A DNA stretch of 64,000 bases from Sphingomonas sp. 32-66-10 (GTDB taxonomy: Bacteria; Pseudomonadota; Alphaproteobacteria; Sphingomonadales; Sphingomonadaceae): NCBI GenBank assembly GCA_002280565.1, contig NCEF01000010.1:1-64000 (forward strand), written 5' to 3'. The stretch's first letter is position 1, and every line of letters starts with the position of its first letter. Under the pieces are notes generated by a model that worked only from the letters and a program-made list of their open reading frames with translations, did not search any database and was not told the origin of the DNA. Position numbers and translations under genes: made by a program. Below, in pieces: positions 32,942-45,753 of this stretch.

Positions 32942-34123
32942 CTGTCCACCCCCTCCTCCCACGACGCCATCATCCTCGGCGCAGGTGCCGCCGGCCTGAT
33001 GTGCGCGCTCACCGCGGGCCAGCGTGGCCGCCGCGTGCTGCTGATCGACCATGCCGATCAGGTGGGCAAAAAGATCCTGATTTCCGGCGGCGGGCGCTGC
33101 AACTTCACCAATCTCGGCATCGCCCCCGACCGCTACCTCTCCGCCAACCCGCATTTCGCCAAGTCGGCGCTGCGCCGCTATACCCAGCATGACTTTATCG
33201 AACTGGTCGACCGGCACGGGATCGCCTGGCACGAAAAGACGCTCGGCCAGCTCTTTTGCGACGGCAGCGCGAAGCAGATCGTCGCGATGCTTTTGGACGA
33301 ATGCGAGAAAGGCAGCGTCGAAATCGCCCTCGGCCACGCCATCCGCGACGTGACCCACGCCGATGGCCGCAACACGGTAACCTGGGGCGAGCGCTCCGCC
33401 ACCGCCCCCGCGCTCGTCATCGCCACCGGCGGCCCGTCGATCCCAAAGATGGGCGCAACCGACTTCGCCTATGGCCTCGCGCGCAAGTTCGGTCTCAAGG
33501 TGGTCGAGCCGCGCCCCGCGCTCGTCCCGCTCACGCTCGGCGGCGACGAAGTGCTGTTTCGCGAACTGTCGGGCGTCGCCGCCCCGGTCGCCGCCCGCGC
33601 CGGCAAGACCAGCTTCCGCGAGGCCGCCCTGTTTACCCATCGCGGCCTGTCCGGCCCCGCGATCCTCCAGATCAGCTCCTATTGGCGGCATGGCCAGCCG
33701 GTCGAGATCGACTTCCTGCCCGACCGCGCACCCGGCTGGCTGACCGAGGCGAAACGCGCCGCGCCGCGCACGACGCTGCGCAAGCTGCTCGGCGATGCCC
33801 TCCCCAACCGCCTTGCCGACACGCTCGCCGATCAACTGGGCCTCGACGCCGAACTCCACAACGCCGCCGACAAACGCCTTTCCGAAGTGGAACGCCAGCT
33901 CGCCGCCTGGACCTTCCACCCCAACGGCACCGAAGGCTATGCCAAGGCCGAAGTCACGATCGGCGGCATCAGCACCGCCGACCTCTCCTCGCAAACGATG
34001 GAAGCCCGCACCGCCCCCGGCCTCTACGCCATCGGCGAAGCGGTCGACGTCACCGGCTGGCTCGGCGGCTATAATTTCCAATGGGCCTGGTCGAGCGGCT
34101 GGGCAGCGGGAATGGCGATTTGA
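32942..34123 (+). CDS. HI0933-family NAD(P)/FAD-dependent oxidoreductase, possible CTG start
   Basis: A ~393-residue flavoprotein of the HI0933/BaiN-like family. The FAD Rossmann motif DAIILGAGAAGLMCA is at the very N-terminus, then GKKILISGGGRCNFTN and, at the end, GLYAIGEAVDVTGWLGGYNFQWAWSSGW. No ATG, GTG or TTG precedes the Rossmann motif in frame; ATG 32999 lies inside it and would destroy the fold. CTG 32942, with GGAAAG 8 bases upstream, is the only reasonable start. A palindromic repeat ends just before it, and may have replaced the original start. The substrate is unknown. Confidence 0.8.
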   Translation: MSTPSSHDAIILGAGAAGLMCALTAGQRGRRVLLIDHADQVGKKILISGGGRCNFTNLGIAPDRYLSANPHFAKSALRRYTQHDFIELVDRHGIAWHEKTLGQLFCDGSAKQIVAMLLDECEKGSVEIALGHAIRDVTHADGRNTVTWGERSATAPALVIATGGPSIPKMGATDFAYGLARKFGLKVVEPRPALVPLTLGGDEVLFRELSGVAAPVAARAGKTSFREAALFTHRGLSGPAILQISSYWRHGQPVEIDFLPDRAPGWLTEAKRAAPRTTLRKLLGDALPNRLADTLADQLGLDAELHNAADKRLSEVERQLAAWTFHPNGTEGYAKAEVTIGGISTADLSSQTMEARTAPGLYAIGEAVDVTGWLGGYNFQWAWSSGWAAGMAI

Positions 34124-34134
34124 CCCCGAATAAC

Positions 34135-34154
34135 CCTCCCCCTTGCGGGGGAGG
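34135..34154. repeat. palindromic intergenic repeat (GGGGAGGA family, copy 5)
   Basis: CCTCCCCC (34135-34142), TTGC and GGGGGAGG (34147-34154) form a perfect 8-bp hairpin, followed by ATTAAAAC. It lies 12 bases after the flavoprotein stop and may work as its terminator. Confidence 0.8.
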
Positions 34155-34236
34155 ATTAAAACACCCCAACCCCGCCAGATTTCGACCATTGCCGCCCCCG
34201 TCCCCCGCTGCCACAACCCCGCGCGGGAGGATCGCC

Positions 34237-36216
34237 ATGCGCATTATCGTTCTGGCCCTCGGCCTGCTGCTCGCCACGCCCGCATTTGCGCAGGAGGCAG
34301 CGCCCGCGCAGCCTCCTCCTCTCCAGCCCGAGGATCAGGCGCGCGCCGACACGCTGCTGATCCGCGCCACCGAACATCTCCTCGCCGGCCGCCGCGCCGA
34401 CGCCGCTCCGCTCGTCCGCGAAGCGCTCGCGCTCGCCGCCCCCGCCGATGACGTCGCGCAACTTCAGGGCATGACCCAGTTCGATGTCTATTCGCGCTGG
34501 CTCGAAGCCCGCACCGCCGCGATGAAGGCGCGCGATTTCGCGACCTTCGCCCGCTGGGCTTGGCAGACCAGCGCATTCAACCTGCTGCGCGCGGCGGAGC
34601 GCACCACCGAGACCGGACCGATCGCGCCCGACGATATCGTCGACCTCTTCTTCATGACCTACGGCCTCGTCCTCGCCGGCGAGGAAACCCGCGCCACCGC
34701 CTTCATCGCCCCTTTCCTCGCCGCGTCCGACCCGGCATTCGAGACCGCCTTCGCAAAGGACATGGCGAGCCGCGCGGTCAGCGTTCAAAACTGGGGTGGG
34801 CAGGACAAGCCCCGCGCCGCGCGCCTCGTCGCCTTCGCCATCGCCGCCTTTGACCGCCCCGCCGCCCGCGCGCCCGATCCGGTCCGCGACCTCTACCGCG
34901 TGCAGGGCGTGATCCTGCGCACCGCCGGAGACTTCGCCGGCGCCCGCGCCGCCTTTGCCAAGGCGCGCAAGCCCGGCACCCCGCCCGCCGACGCCGAACT
35001 CGCCTTGATGTTCGCGATGGGAGAGGTCGATTCCGGCATCCGCGCCGTGCAGCAACTGGTGGGCGACACCCAAGGCGCGCCCCTCTCCCGCCGCGCCGCC
35101 GACCGGCTGATCGAAGTCGCGGGCCAGACCGGCAGCGGCAACGCCGCCACCATTGCGATCTATGAACGCGTCTGGCCGGTCTACCGCCGCACGCTGAAGA
35201 TCGACGATCACGCCATGCAGAGCGCCGGATCGGTGCTCGCCAATCTCTATATCGAAACCGGAGAGCCCGCGCGGGCCGAACCGATCCTGATCGACCTGCT
35301 CGCGCTGGCGGAAAAGCGCTGGGGTCCGGAGTCCAACGGCGCGCTGATGTATGTCCTCGAACTCGCCGCATCGGTCGAAGGGCAGAACCGGATGGCAGAG
35401 GCCGAGTTGCTCTATCGCCGCATCTGGGCCCTGTCGCTGCGCTACAATAATTACGAGCCCGACGACGCGCGGGAGGCGTTTGAAGGGATCACCCGCACCC
35501 TGCTCGCGCGCGGACTGGTCACCGACGCACTGACCTTCACCGCCGATGGCATCGCCCGCGTGCGCGCCGCGGGGGACGAGATCAGCCGATCGCGACGCAT
35601 GTTCTACCTGCTCGCCCGCGCGCAGGCGCTGGAGGCGTCGGGCGCACTGTCGGACGCGGAAGCGCACGCGCGCGAGGCGGTCAGCATCGGCGAAAGCGAC
35701 GAAAAGATGAACATCGCAGCCAGCTTCGACGACCCCAATGTCTATGCCCGCGCCCGCCTCGCCCACCTGCTCGAACGCCAGAACCGCGCCGCGCAAGCCG
35801 AACCGATCCGCCGCCTGCTGCTCGCGAAGATCGAGGGCAACGACATGATTCCTTGGGAAGGCGAATATCGCACCGAAGCCTTGCGCGCGCTCGCCGCCAA
35901 CCTGACGATGCAGGGCAAGGACGAAGGCGCTCGCCTGTTCGCCACCCGCATCGCCGCCACGTCCCGCATCTACGGCACCGACAGTCCGCAACTGCTCGAC
36001 GTTGCCGAACCCTTCGCCCGCGCCCTGCTCCAGTCCGGCCGCGCCGGCGCCGCCCTCACCCCCGCCCGCCTCGCCCTCGCCGCCCGCACCTCAGCCCGCT
36101 TCACCGGCGACGCCGCCCGCGCGAACCTCAGCGACCTCGCCCTCGCCCGCAAACGCACCGAAGCAGCCCAGCTGCTGGTCGAGGCGGCGTGGAAGGCGAG
36201 CCGACCGAAACCCTGA
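34237..36216 (+). CDS. exported TPR-like repeat protein
   Basis: A 659-residue protein with a signal peptide (LALGLLLATPAFAQ) and helical repeats throughout, resembling degenerate tetratricopeptide repeats. Examples are YLANLYIETGEPARAEPILIDLL-like AGSVLANLYIETGEPARA, LAQALEASGALSDAEAHA and ARLAHLLERQNRAAQAEPI. It would be periplasmic and probably scaffolds other proteins. GGGAGG is well placed before ATG 34237. The next gene encodes another secreted protein but is separated by ~90 bases. No specific family name can be assigned. Confidence 0.8.
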   Translation: MRIIVLALGLLLATPAFAQEAAPAQPPPLQPEDQARADTLLIRATEHLLAGRRADAAPLVREALALAAPADDVAQLQGMTQFDVYSRWLEARTAAMKARDFATFARWAWQTSAFNLLRAAERTTETGPIAPDDIVDLFFMTYGLVLAGEETRATAFIAPFLAASDPAFETAFAKDMASRAVSVQNWGGQDKPRAARLVAFAIAAFDRPAARAPDPVRDLYRVQGVILRTAGDFAGARAAFAKARKPGTPPADAELALMFAMGEVDSGIRAVQQLVGDTQGAPLSRRAADRLIEVAGQTGSGNAATIAIYERVWPVYRRTLKIDDHAMQSAGSVLANLYIETGEPARAEPILIDLLALAEKRWGPESNGALMYVLELAASVEGQNRMAEAELLYRRIWALSLRYNNYEPDDAREAFEGITRTLLARGLVTDALTFTADGIARVRAAGDEISRSRRMFYLLARAQALEASGALSDAEAHAREAVSIGESDEKMNIAASFDDPNVYARARLAHLLERQNRAAQAEPIRRLLLAKIEGNDMIPWEGEYRTEALRALAANLTMQGKDEGARLFATRIAATSRIYGTDSPQLLDVAEPFARALLQSGRAGAALTPARLALAARTSARFTGDAARANLSDLALARKRTEAAQLLVEAAWKASRPKP

Positions 36217-36304
36217 CGGACGTCGACGCGCGGCGCCTGTATTTTCCCGCCATTCAGGCGCAATGTCGGTTCAAGACCGAGTCGAATGCGTTTCAGGGGA
36301 GACG

Positions 36305-37310
36305 ATGATGACCGCCCGCAGCCTGTTCCTGTGCCTGATAGCGCTTGCCGCAACGATCCTCGCCCCCCCCCGCCACCGCACAGGTCGTCGGCGACTGGGA
36401 CACCACGCTTGGCCAGATCACCATTCGTCGCGAGGCACGCGTGGCACCCGGCTGGACCACGGGCACCGGCCGTCAGCTTCCCGTCCGACCGCGCGGCCAA
36501 CTGGTCAATCTGGAGGGTCGGATGGCCGGGTTGCGCTGGACGGGCGACTGGTTCTCGCTTGGCCCCAGCCCCAATCCCGCCACGCGGCCCTGTCCGGTAC
36601 CGAGCAAGCCGCGCGGCTATAGCGATCGCGACAACACCGCATATTTCGGCGACTTCACCGTCACCTTCAACGCGGCCGAGACCCGGTTTACCGGCACCTA
36701 TCGTTGGGTCTGTCGCCACCAGAATGGACGGGTGCGCTACGGCCCCGCAACCGCGTTCTCGGGCACGCACCGCAACACCTATACCCAGGACGGCAACCCC
36801 CGGGAGAGTCGCGATGTCCCGCCGGTCACCCGGTCCGAACCTGTTGAATCGGATCGCCCGCGCCTCGACCCCTATCGTCCCGGCGCTCGCAGCGCCGAAT
36901 TCTGCAACAGCCTGAGAGGCTCGACCATCATTGCGGGCACCCGAACGCCGATCCGCTTTTCTGGCCGCTATCGCTCGCGACCTTGCTACATCGGACCGCT
37001 CGACAAGATCGAGGTCGCGATGGACGATCCGGAGGGGAAACGCCCAACTCAGGTTATCGCGCGTGAATACAAGGTTTCCACCATATCGGGCGATCAGACG
37101 ATCATCCGTCTGACGGGCGGAAATATCCGCGCGGTCCTTCCCTTTGCCGGCGTGCCGGTTCGCGGCAGCCTGGTCCGCGGAACTTTGGGCACCGCGATCT
37201 GCAGCGGGGACACCTGGTTGCTGCACCTGCGCTTTTCCGACGGGACCGACAGTGAACCCATCGGAACCGTTATAAGCCGCTGTGGCCCCGCTAATCGCCC
37301 GCGCAGATAG
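36305..37310 (+). pseudogene. exported protein of unknown family, frameshifted in a poly-C tract
   Basis: ATG 36305 (or 36308) starts a signal peptide, MTARSLFLCLIALAATILAPP, which runs into nine consecutive C residues (36363-36371). With nine C the frame is lost and ends at 36622. With eight C the signal peptide continues as ATAQVVGDWD and the frame is open to TAG 37310, ~334 residues. The mature part has repeated WDTTLGQI, YFGDFTVTF and TYRWVCR stretches, beta-rich with paired Cys. It could be phase-variable, a recent mutation or a homopolymer sequencing error. I do not recognise the family. Confidence 0.75.
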
Positions 37311-37331
37311 GGGATAATCGGGCAGCGGGGG

Positions 37332-39724
<2,393 letters not shown>

Positions 39725-39852
39725 TCGACCGCAGCGCGTAGAATTGACGCACTGCAAAAATTTCACGAAGCTGCAATGCAGCGCAAGATGATTCTCCGCC
39801 CCGGGCGCGCCCCGGGGCAGGGCAGGACAAAAACAGAAAGGGCTTGGTTCCA

Positions 39853-41194
39853 ATGGCTAACACCGCCGCCGACATTCTGAAGATGGTCAAGGATCAGGAG
39901 ATCGAATGGATCGACCTGGACCGACGGCCTGATGTTCGACGGTTCGTCGATCGAGGGCTGGAAGGCGATCAACGAATCCGACATGATCCTGAAGCCCGAT
40001 CTGGACGCTGTCTGGACCGATCCGTTCTCGGCCACCCCGATGCTGATCCTGGTGTGCGACATCGTCGAACCCTCGACCGGTGAGCTCTACGCCCGCGACC
40101 CGCGTTCGACCGCGAAGCGTTCGGAGGCGTATCTCCAGTCGCTCGGCATCGGCGACACCGTCTATGTCGGCCCGGAAGCCGAATTCTTCATGTTCGACGA
40201 CGTCCGCTTCGAAAACAGCTATTCGACCAGCTATTACGCGATCGACGACATCGAACTGCCCGGCAATTCGGGCAAGGAATATGAAAGCGGCAACCTCGGC
40301 CACCGTCCGCGTGCCAAGGGCGGTTACTTCCCCGTCGCGCCGGTCGACAGCGCCGTCGACATCCGTGGCGAGATGGTTTCGACCATGCTCGAAATGGGCC
40401 TGCCCTGCGACAAGCATCACCATGAAGTCGCTGCAGCACAGCATGAGCTGGGCCTGACCTTCGGCACGCTCGTCCAGACCGCCGACCGCATGCAGATCTA
40501 CAAATATGTCGTGCATCAGGTCGCCCATGCCTATGGCAAGACCGCGACCTTCATGCCCAAGCCGATCAAGGAAGATAACGGCTCGGGCATGCACACGCAC
40601 ATCTCGATCTGGGACAAGGGCACGCCGCTGTTCGCGGGCAATGGCTATGCCGGCCTGTCCGAAATGTGCCTCTACTTCATCGGCGGCGTGATCAAGCATG
40701 CCAAGGCGCTCAACGCCTTCACCAACCCGTCGACCAACAGCTACAAGCGCCTGGTCCCGGGCTATGAGGCGCCGGTGCTGCTCGCTTATTCGAGCCGCAA
40801 CCGCTCGGCCTCGTGCCGCATCCCGTACGGTGCAGGTGCCAAGGCGAAGCGCGTTGAATTCCGCTTCCCGGACGCGCTGGCCAACCCGTATCTGTGCTAC
40901 GCCGCGCTGCTGATGGCCGGCCTCGACGGCATCCAGAACAAGATCCATCCGGGCGACCCGATGGACAAGAACCTCTACGACCTGCCGCCGGAAGAGCTGA
41001 GCCAGGTCCCGACCGTGTGCGGCTCGCTGCGCGAAGCGCTCGACAGCCTCGAGGCGGACATGGACTTCCTGCTCAAGGGTGACGTGTTCAGCAAGGATCA
41101 GATCGAAGCCTATATCGAACTGAAGCGCGCCGACGTCGCTCGCTGGGAAATGACGCCGTCGCCGGTCGAATACGACATGTACTATTCGTCCTGA
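39853..41194 (+). pseudogene. glnA: glutamine synthetase type I, frame-broken by deletion near codon 22
   Basis: ATG 39853 gives [22 protein letters not shown] (22 residues). Then the frame is lost and would end at ~40083. The family match resumes at ~39920 in another frame with [15 protein letters not shown] and is normal to TGA 41194, including the adenylylation Tyr (NLYDLP) and the metal/ATP regions. The segment with RFTDxxGxxxH and the start of the beta-grasp is missing, so about 68 bases (2 mod 3) appear deleted. Intact, it would be the ~470-residue GSI that makes glutamine from ammonia. Loss would need another GS gene elsewhere, or the lesion is artefactual. Confidence 0.85.
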
Positions 41195-41244
41195 CGGACG
41201 ATCCTTTCGTCGCCGCTTCGGGGGAGGCGGTGCCGGACAGCGAG

Positions 41245-41275
41245 ACGCCCGGGTCGAAAGGCCCGGGCGTTTTGG
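41245..41275 (+). terminator. rho-independent terminator after glnA
   Basis: ACGCCCGGG (41245-41253) pairs with CCCGGGCGT (41262-41270) and is followed by TTTT. It ends the glnBA transcript and isolates the phytate operon. Confidence 0.9.
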
Positions 41276-41312
41276 TTGCAGCGCAGCAGCGATTCGCCGT
41301 TGCACTTCCGCA

Positions 41313-41330
41313 ACGTCATGCAATCGTCAC
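41313..41330 (+). promoter_or_regulatory. Pho box (PhoB binding site)
   Basis: ACGTCAT-GCAA-TCGTCAC: two heptamers with 11-base periodicity match CTGTCAT-N4-CTGTCAC at 5 of 7 positions each. It lies ~115 bases before the TonB receptor gene. PhoB control fits a phytate and organophosphate operon. The match is partial. Confidence 0.6.
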
Positions 41331-41444
41331 AACTTAGAAACAAAAACGCTACCGAAACAACATCTAACTGACATGACGCGCCCTTAGCTGCCGCTCGACT
41401 CGATCCTGCCGCCGTGGCGGGACTCGAACGATCGGGGGACCATC

Positions 41445-44231
41445 ATGAGCTTTCGCCGCGCACACCTGCTTCAGGGTGCCTGCCTTGCCGCAGCATTATT
41501 CGCGCCTGCAGTCGCCTTCGCCAGCGATATCACCGGTACGGTCACCGACGCGCGCGGCGTGCGCGGGCTTCAGGGAACGCAGGTCCGCATCGTGGAGCTG
41601 GACCGTGTCACCGAAGCCGGCCGCGACGGCAGCTTCCGCTTCGGCGATGTCCCCGCCGGCACCTACACGATCGAGGCAAGCTATATCGGTGCCGACCCGG
41701 TCACGACGCGCGTCACCATCACCGACGATGCCGACGCAACCGCCGCACTGCGAATCGGTAGCGACGACGAAATCCTCATCATTGGTCAGTCGGCAAGCCT
41801 GACTGGCGCACTCTCGCGCCAGCGCGCCGCCGACGGTGTCGAAAACGTCCTGACCCGCGACGCGGTCGGCCAGTTCCCCGACCAGAATGTCGCCGAATCG
41901 CTGCGCCGCGTTCCGGGCGTCAACGTCCTCAACGATCAGGGCGAGGGTCGCTTCGTCTCCGTGCGCGGCCTCGACCCCGAGCTCAACTCGGCCTCGGTCA
42001 ATGGCACCCGCCTGCCCGCTCCGGAAAGCGACGTCCGCTCGGTCGCGCTCGACGTCATCCCGGCCGAGCTGATCGAATCGATCGAGATCAAGAAGTCGCT
42101 GACCCCTGACATGGACGGCGACACGATCGGCGCGTCGATCGAGATCAACACCACCAGCGCCTTTGACCGCAAGAAGGACCTGTTCGGCATCAAGCTCGAA
42201 GGCAGCTACAACAATTATGCCGACGCACTGACCCCAAAGGCCAGCGTCGATTTTTCGACCAAGCTCACCGATAATTTCGGCATCGCCGGTGGCATCAGCT
42301 ATTATCGCCGCAAGTTCGAAACCGACAATATCGAGGCGTCGGACTGGAACGAGGACGGCGGCGTGGTCTTCGCCGAAGAGGTCCAGTATCGCGACTACGA
42401 CGTCGAGCGCGAGCGCATCGGCGGTTCGCTGAGCCTCGACTTTCGCGCCAGCGACACGACCAAGCTCTATGCGCGCGGCCTGTACAGCGAGTTCGCCGAT
42501 CAGGAATATCGCGGCGACGTGACCTTCATCATGAGCGGCGATCCGCGCGCGGGCAGCGCAACCTCGGCGCAATTCTCCAGCGCCGATGGCCGTATCGAAG
42601 TGCGCCGCCGCATGAAGGATCGCTTCGAAAAGCAGAAGATCCAGTCGCTCACGCTGGGCGGTGAGACCGAAACCGGTCCGTGGAAGCTCAGCTGGTCGGG
42701 CGCCTATGCCGAATCGAGCGAGCGTGAGAATGGCTCGGTCGACCCGACCCGCTTCCGTGCGCGCTTCAGCGGCACGGGCGCGAATGCGGTGCTGGTCGAT
42801 TTCGACTATAGCGACATCCGTCGCCCGCTGTTCAGCGTGTCGGGCAACACGACTTTGTTCGACAACCCCGCCACCTATGGGTTCAACGAGCTTGAACTGA
42901 CCGCGCTGTCGGACTCACTGGACAAGGAGTGGAGCGCGCGCGCCGATGTGTCGCGTGAGTTCGCGCTCGATAGCGGCACCTTCACGGTCCAGGGCGGCGT
43001 CAAGTCGCGCTGGCGTGCCAAGTCCTATGACCTCGAAGCGCTGGTCTATGACGGCTATGACGGCAGCTACACGCTCGCCAACGTGCTCGGCGGACAGACC
43101 TATCGCATTCAGAATCTCGGCCCGCTGCCCGGTCAGACGTCGCCGACCGACTTCTTCAACACCAACCGCGCCAATTTCGAGCTGAACCAGCTCGACACCG
43201 ATCTGAATTCGGCAACGTCCGACTATGCGATCGATGAAGACGTGCTCGCCGGCTATCTGCTCGGCCGCTATGACACCGGCAGCTTCCGGGCGATCGGTGG
43301 TCTGCGTGTCGAACGGACCTACAACGACATCCGCGCCTTCACCACGACCACCGATGGTGACGATGCGTTCGTGACCCCGAACCGCATCACGCGCAGCTAC
43401 ACCGACTGGCTGCCCAGCCTCACGCTGCGCTTCGAACCGCAGCGCAACCTCGTGCTGCGTCTCGCCGGCTACAAGAGCCTCGTTCGCCCGAAGCTGTCCA
43501 ACCTCGCCCAGCGCGTGCTGGTGAACGAGGATGATGAGGCCGAATTCGGCAACCCGAACCTCAAGCCCTATCGCGCCTGGAACCTCGACGCGTCGGCGGA
43601 ATGGTATTTCGGCAACAACTCGGCGCTGACCGGCGGCGTGTTCTGGAAGTCGATCAAGGACTTCATCACCACTGTCCACACCGATACGGCCGGCACCGTC
43701 TATGGCATCCCCTATGACGAAGCGGACACCTTCCAGAATGGCGACACCGCGCATGTAAAGGGCATCGAACTGTCCTTCGCACAGCGCTTCACCTTCCTGC
43801 CAGGTCCGTTCGACGGCCTCCTGCTCAATGCCAACTATACCTACACCGATGCCAAGGGCACGATCTTCAACGACGGCGACCCCGCCGACCCGCGTGAAAT
43901 CCCGCTGCCTTCGGCATCGAAGCACACGTTCAACGTCGTGCTCGGCTAGGAAAAGGGTCCGCTCTCGCTGCGCGTGGCCGGCACCTATCGTGACAAGCTG
44001 CTCGAGGAAGTGGGCAACGGCGCCGATCAGGACCGCTACGCCGACCAGCATTTCCAGCTGGACCTGTCGGCCAAGTTCCGCGTGATCAAAGGCGTCCGCC
44101 TGTTCGCCGACTGGGTGAACGTGACCGACGCTCCCTATTTCGCCTATCAGAATTACGAAGGCGCCAAGCGCATCCTGCAGTATGAGAAGTACAGCTGGAC
44201 CGCGAAGTTCGGCGTCAGCGCCAATTTCTGA
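41445..44231 (+). pseudogene. TonB-dependent receptor (phytate locus), in-frame amber at codon 835
   Basis: A 928-residue outer-membrane receptor: signal peptide, a CarboxypepD_reg-like domain (~25-105; ITGTVTDARGVRGLQG), plug (~115-230; VAESLRRVPGVNVLNDQGEGRFVSVRGLDP) and a beta barrel to the terminal Phe (SANF). At 43947-43949 a TAG interrupts the same frame (VLG*EKGPLSL), where a Tyr codon (TAC/TAT) would fit; the downstream 94 residues are otherwise normal. As written the product lacks the last barrel strands and the C-terminal assembly signal. It heads an operon with phosphatase and phytase genes, so the ligand may be inositol phosphates. Sequence error is possible. Confidence 0.9.
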
Positions 44232-44247
44232 TCGGGGGTCACCACGC

Positions 44248-45753
44248 GTGAAGTTGCAGCAAATCCGGGCGTTCGCCCTTCCCCTCACGGTCGCGCTCGT
44301 CGCGGCCGTGAGCCACGGGGCACTGGCGCAGCAGGCGGCCAACCCGCTGCCCAGAACGACCGGATTTGCGATCCCCACGACGACGGAGGATGGCGCCCCC
44401 ATCCCCCGCTCGCCGGGCAAGCCCTATGCGCCGCGCAACCTTGCCGACCGCATCGTGCTGACCCCGGGCGCCGACCCGTCGCGCGAAATGGCGGTCGCCT
44501 TCCGCACCGACACGGCGCAGACGACGGCGCAGGCGCAGATCGCTGTTTCGGTCGACGGCCCGACGCTTGAGGAACAGGCCCGCACCGTTTCCGGCATCAC
44601 GCTGCCGATCGACAGCAGCTATGGCCGCGCTTTCTATCATCAACTGCGCTTCACCGACCTGACGCCCGACACCGTCTATGCCTATCGCGTCAAGGGCGCA
44701 GCCGGCTGGAGCGAATGGTATCAGTTCCGCACCGCAGCGGCGCAGGCGAAACCGTTCCGCTTCCTCTATCTCGGCGACGTTCAGAACGGCATTCTCACTT
44801 ACGCCAGCCGTGTGATCCGTCAGGCGTTTCTGAGCCATGGCGACATCCGCCTGACCGTCCATGCCGGCGATCTGGTCGGCCAGCGCGACGATCTCGACCA
44901 TGATGATGAGTGGGGTGAATGGAACCAGGCGGGCGGCTATAACTACGCCAGCGTCCCGCAGCTTCCGGCGACCGGCAACCATGAATATGCCGACCTGATC
45001 GCCCCCGACGGCACCGAAAGCCGCGTGCTCGGCCCCTATTGGCACGCGCAGTTTGCATTGCCGAAAAACGGCGTCGATCCGGTCAAGGCGACCACCTATT
45101 TCGTCGATTATCAGGGCGTCCGCTTCATCGTCCTCGACGGCACGGCGGCGATTGATCTCGGCTCGATGCAGCAACAGACCGCATGGCTCGATGCGACGCT
45201 CGCCTCAAGCAAGGCGAAATGGAACGTCGTGCTGTTCCACCAGCCGGTGTTCACCTGCGCCCGCCCCAAGGACACCGCCAAGATCAAGGCCGCGTGGAAG
45301 CCGGTGTTCGAGGCGCGTAAGGTCGATCTCGTGCTGCAAGGCCATGACCATTGCTATGCCCGCCTGACCAGCGAGGCCGGGCGCGAAGCCAGCGCCAAGG
45401 CGCGCGCCGACGGATCCATCCAGGGGCCGGTCTATCTCGTCTCGGTCACCGGATCCAAGATGTACGGGCTCAACACCCGCGCGCGCACCCAGCCCGACCG
45501 GACGGCGGAGGCGACCGAACTTTATCAGATCGTCGATGTCGACGGCGCCGCCCTCAAATTCCGCACCTACACCGCCTCGGGCCGCCTCTATGACGGATTC
45601 GATCTGGCGAAGGGCGCCGATGGCCGCAACCGGTTGAGCGAGATTGCCGAGCCAAAGATCGCCGAGCGCTTCTGTTCCGGCCCGCGCGATGCTGACGGCA
45701 GCCAGACGATCGGCCCGGATGGCGGGAAATGCGCCGCCGAATTCAAGGATTGA
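44248..45753 (+). CDS. purple-acid-phosphatase-like metallophosphoesterase, exported
   Basis: A 501-residue exported metallophosphatase. A signal peptide (SHGALAQQ) precedes a fibronectin-III-like N-terminal domain (to ~165; FTDLTPDTVYAYRVKG), as in purple acid phosphatases. The dinuclear metal site is read from LGDVQNG, HAGDLVG, ATGNHEYAD, LFHQPVF and GHDHCYAR. It would release phosphate from esters in the periplasm. GTG 44248 is the start, 17 bases after the receptor's stop. It shares the operon and its stop overlaps the phytase frame. Confidence 0.9.
   Translation: MKLQQIRAFALPLTVALVAAVSHGALAQQAANPLPRTTGFAIPTTTEDGAPIPRSPGKPYAPRNLADRIVLTPGADPSREMAVAFRTDTAQTTAQAQIAVSVDGPTLEEQARTVSGITLPIDSSYGRAFYHQLRFTDLTPDTVYAYRVKGAAGWSEWYQFRTAAAQAKPFRFLYLGDVQNGILTYASRVIRQAFLSHGDIRLTVHAGDLVGQRDDLDHDDEWGEWNQAGGYNYASVPQLPATGNHEYADLIAPDGTESRVLGPYWHAQFALPKNGVDPVKATTYFVDYQGVRFIVLDGTAAIDLGSMQQQTAWLDATLASSKAKWNVVLFHQPVFTCARPKDTAKIKAAWKPVFEARKVDLVLQGHDHCYARLTSEAGREASAKARADGSIQGPVYLVSVTGSKMYGLNTRARTQPDRTAEATELYQIVDVDGAALKFRTYTASGRLYDGFDLAKGADGRNRLSEIAEPKIAERFCSGPRDADGSQTIGPDGGKCAAEFKD

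Noticed and set aside
39798-39820. Terminator between glnB and glnA
   Set aside because: A GC-rich hairpin is present, but no T run follows, and the genes are expected to be co-transcribed.
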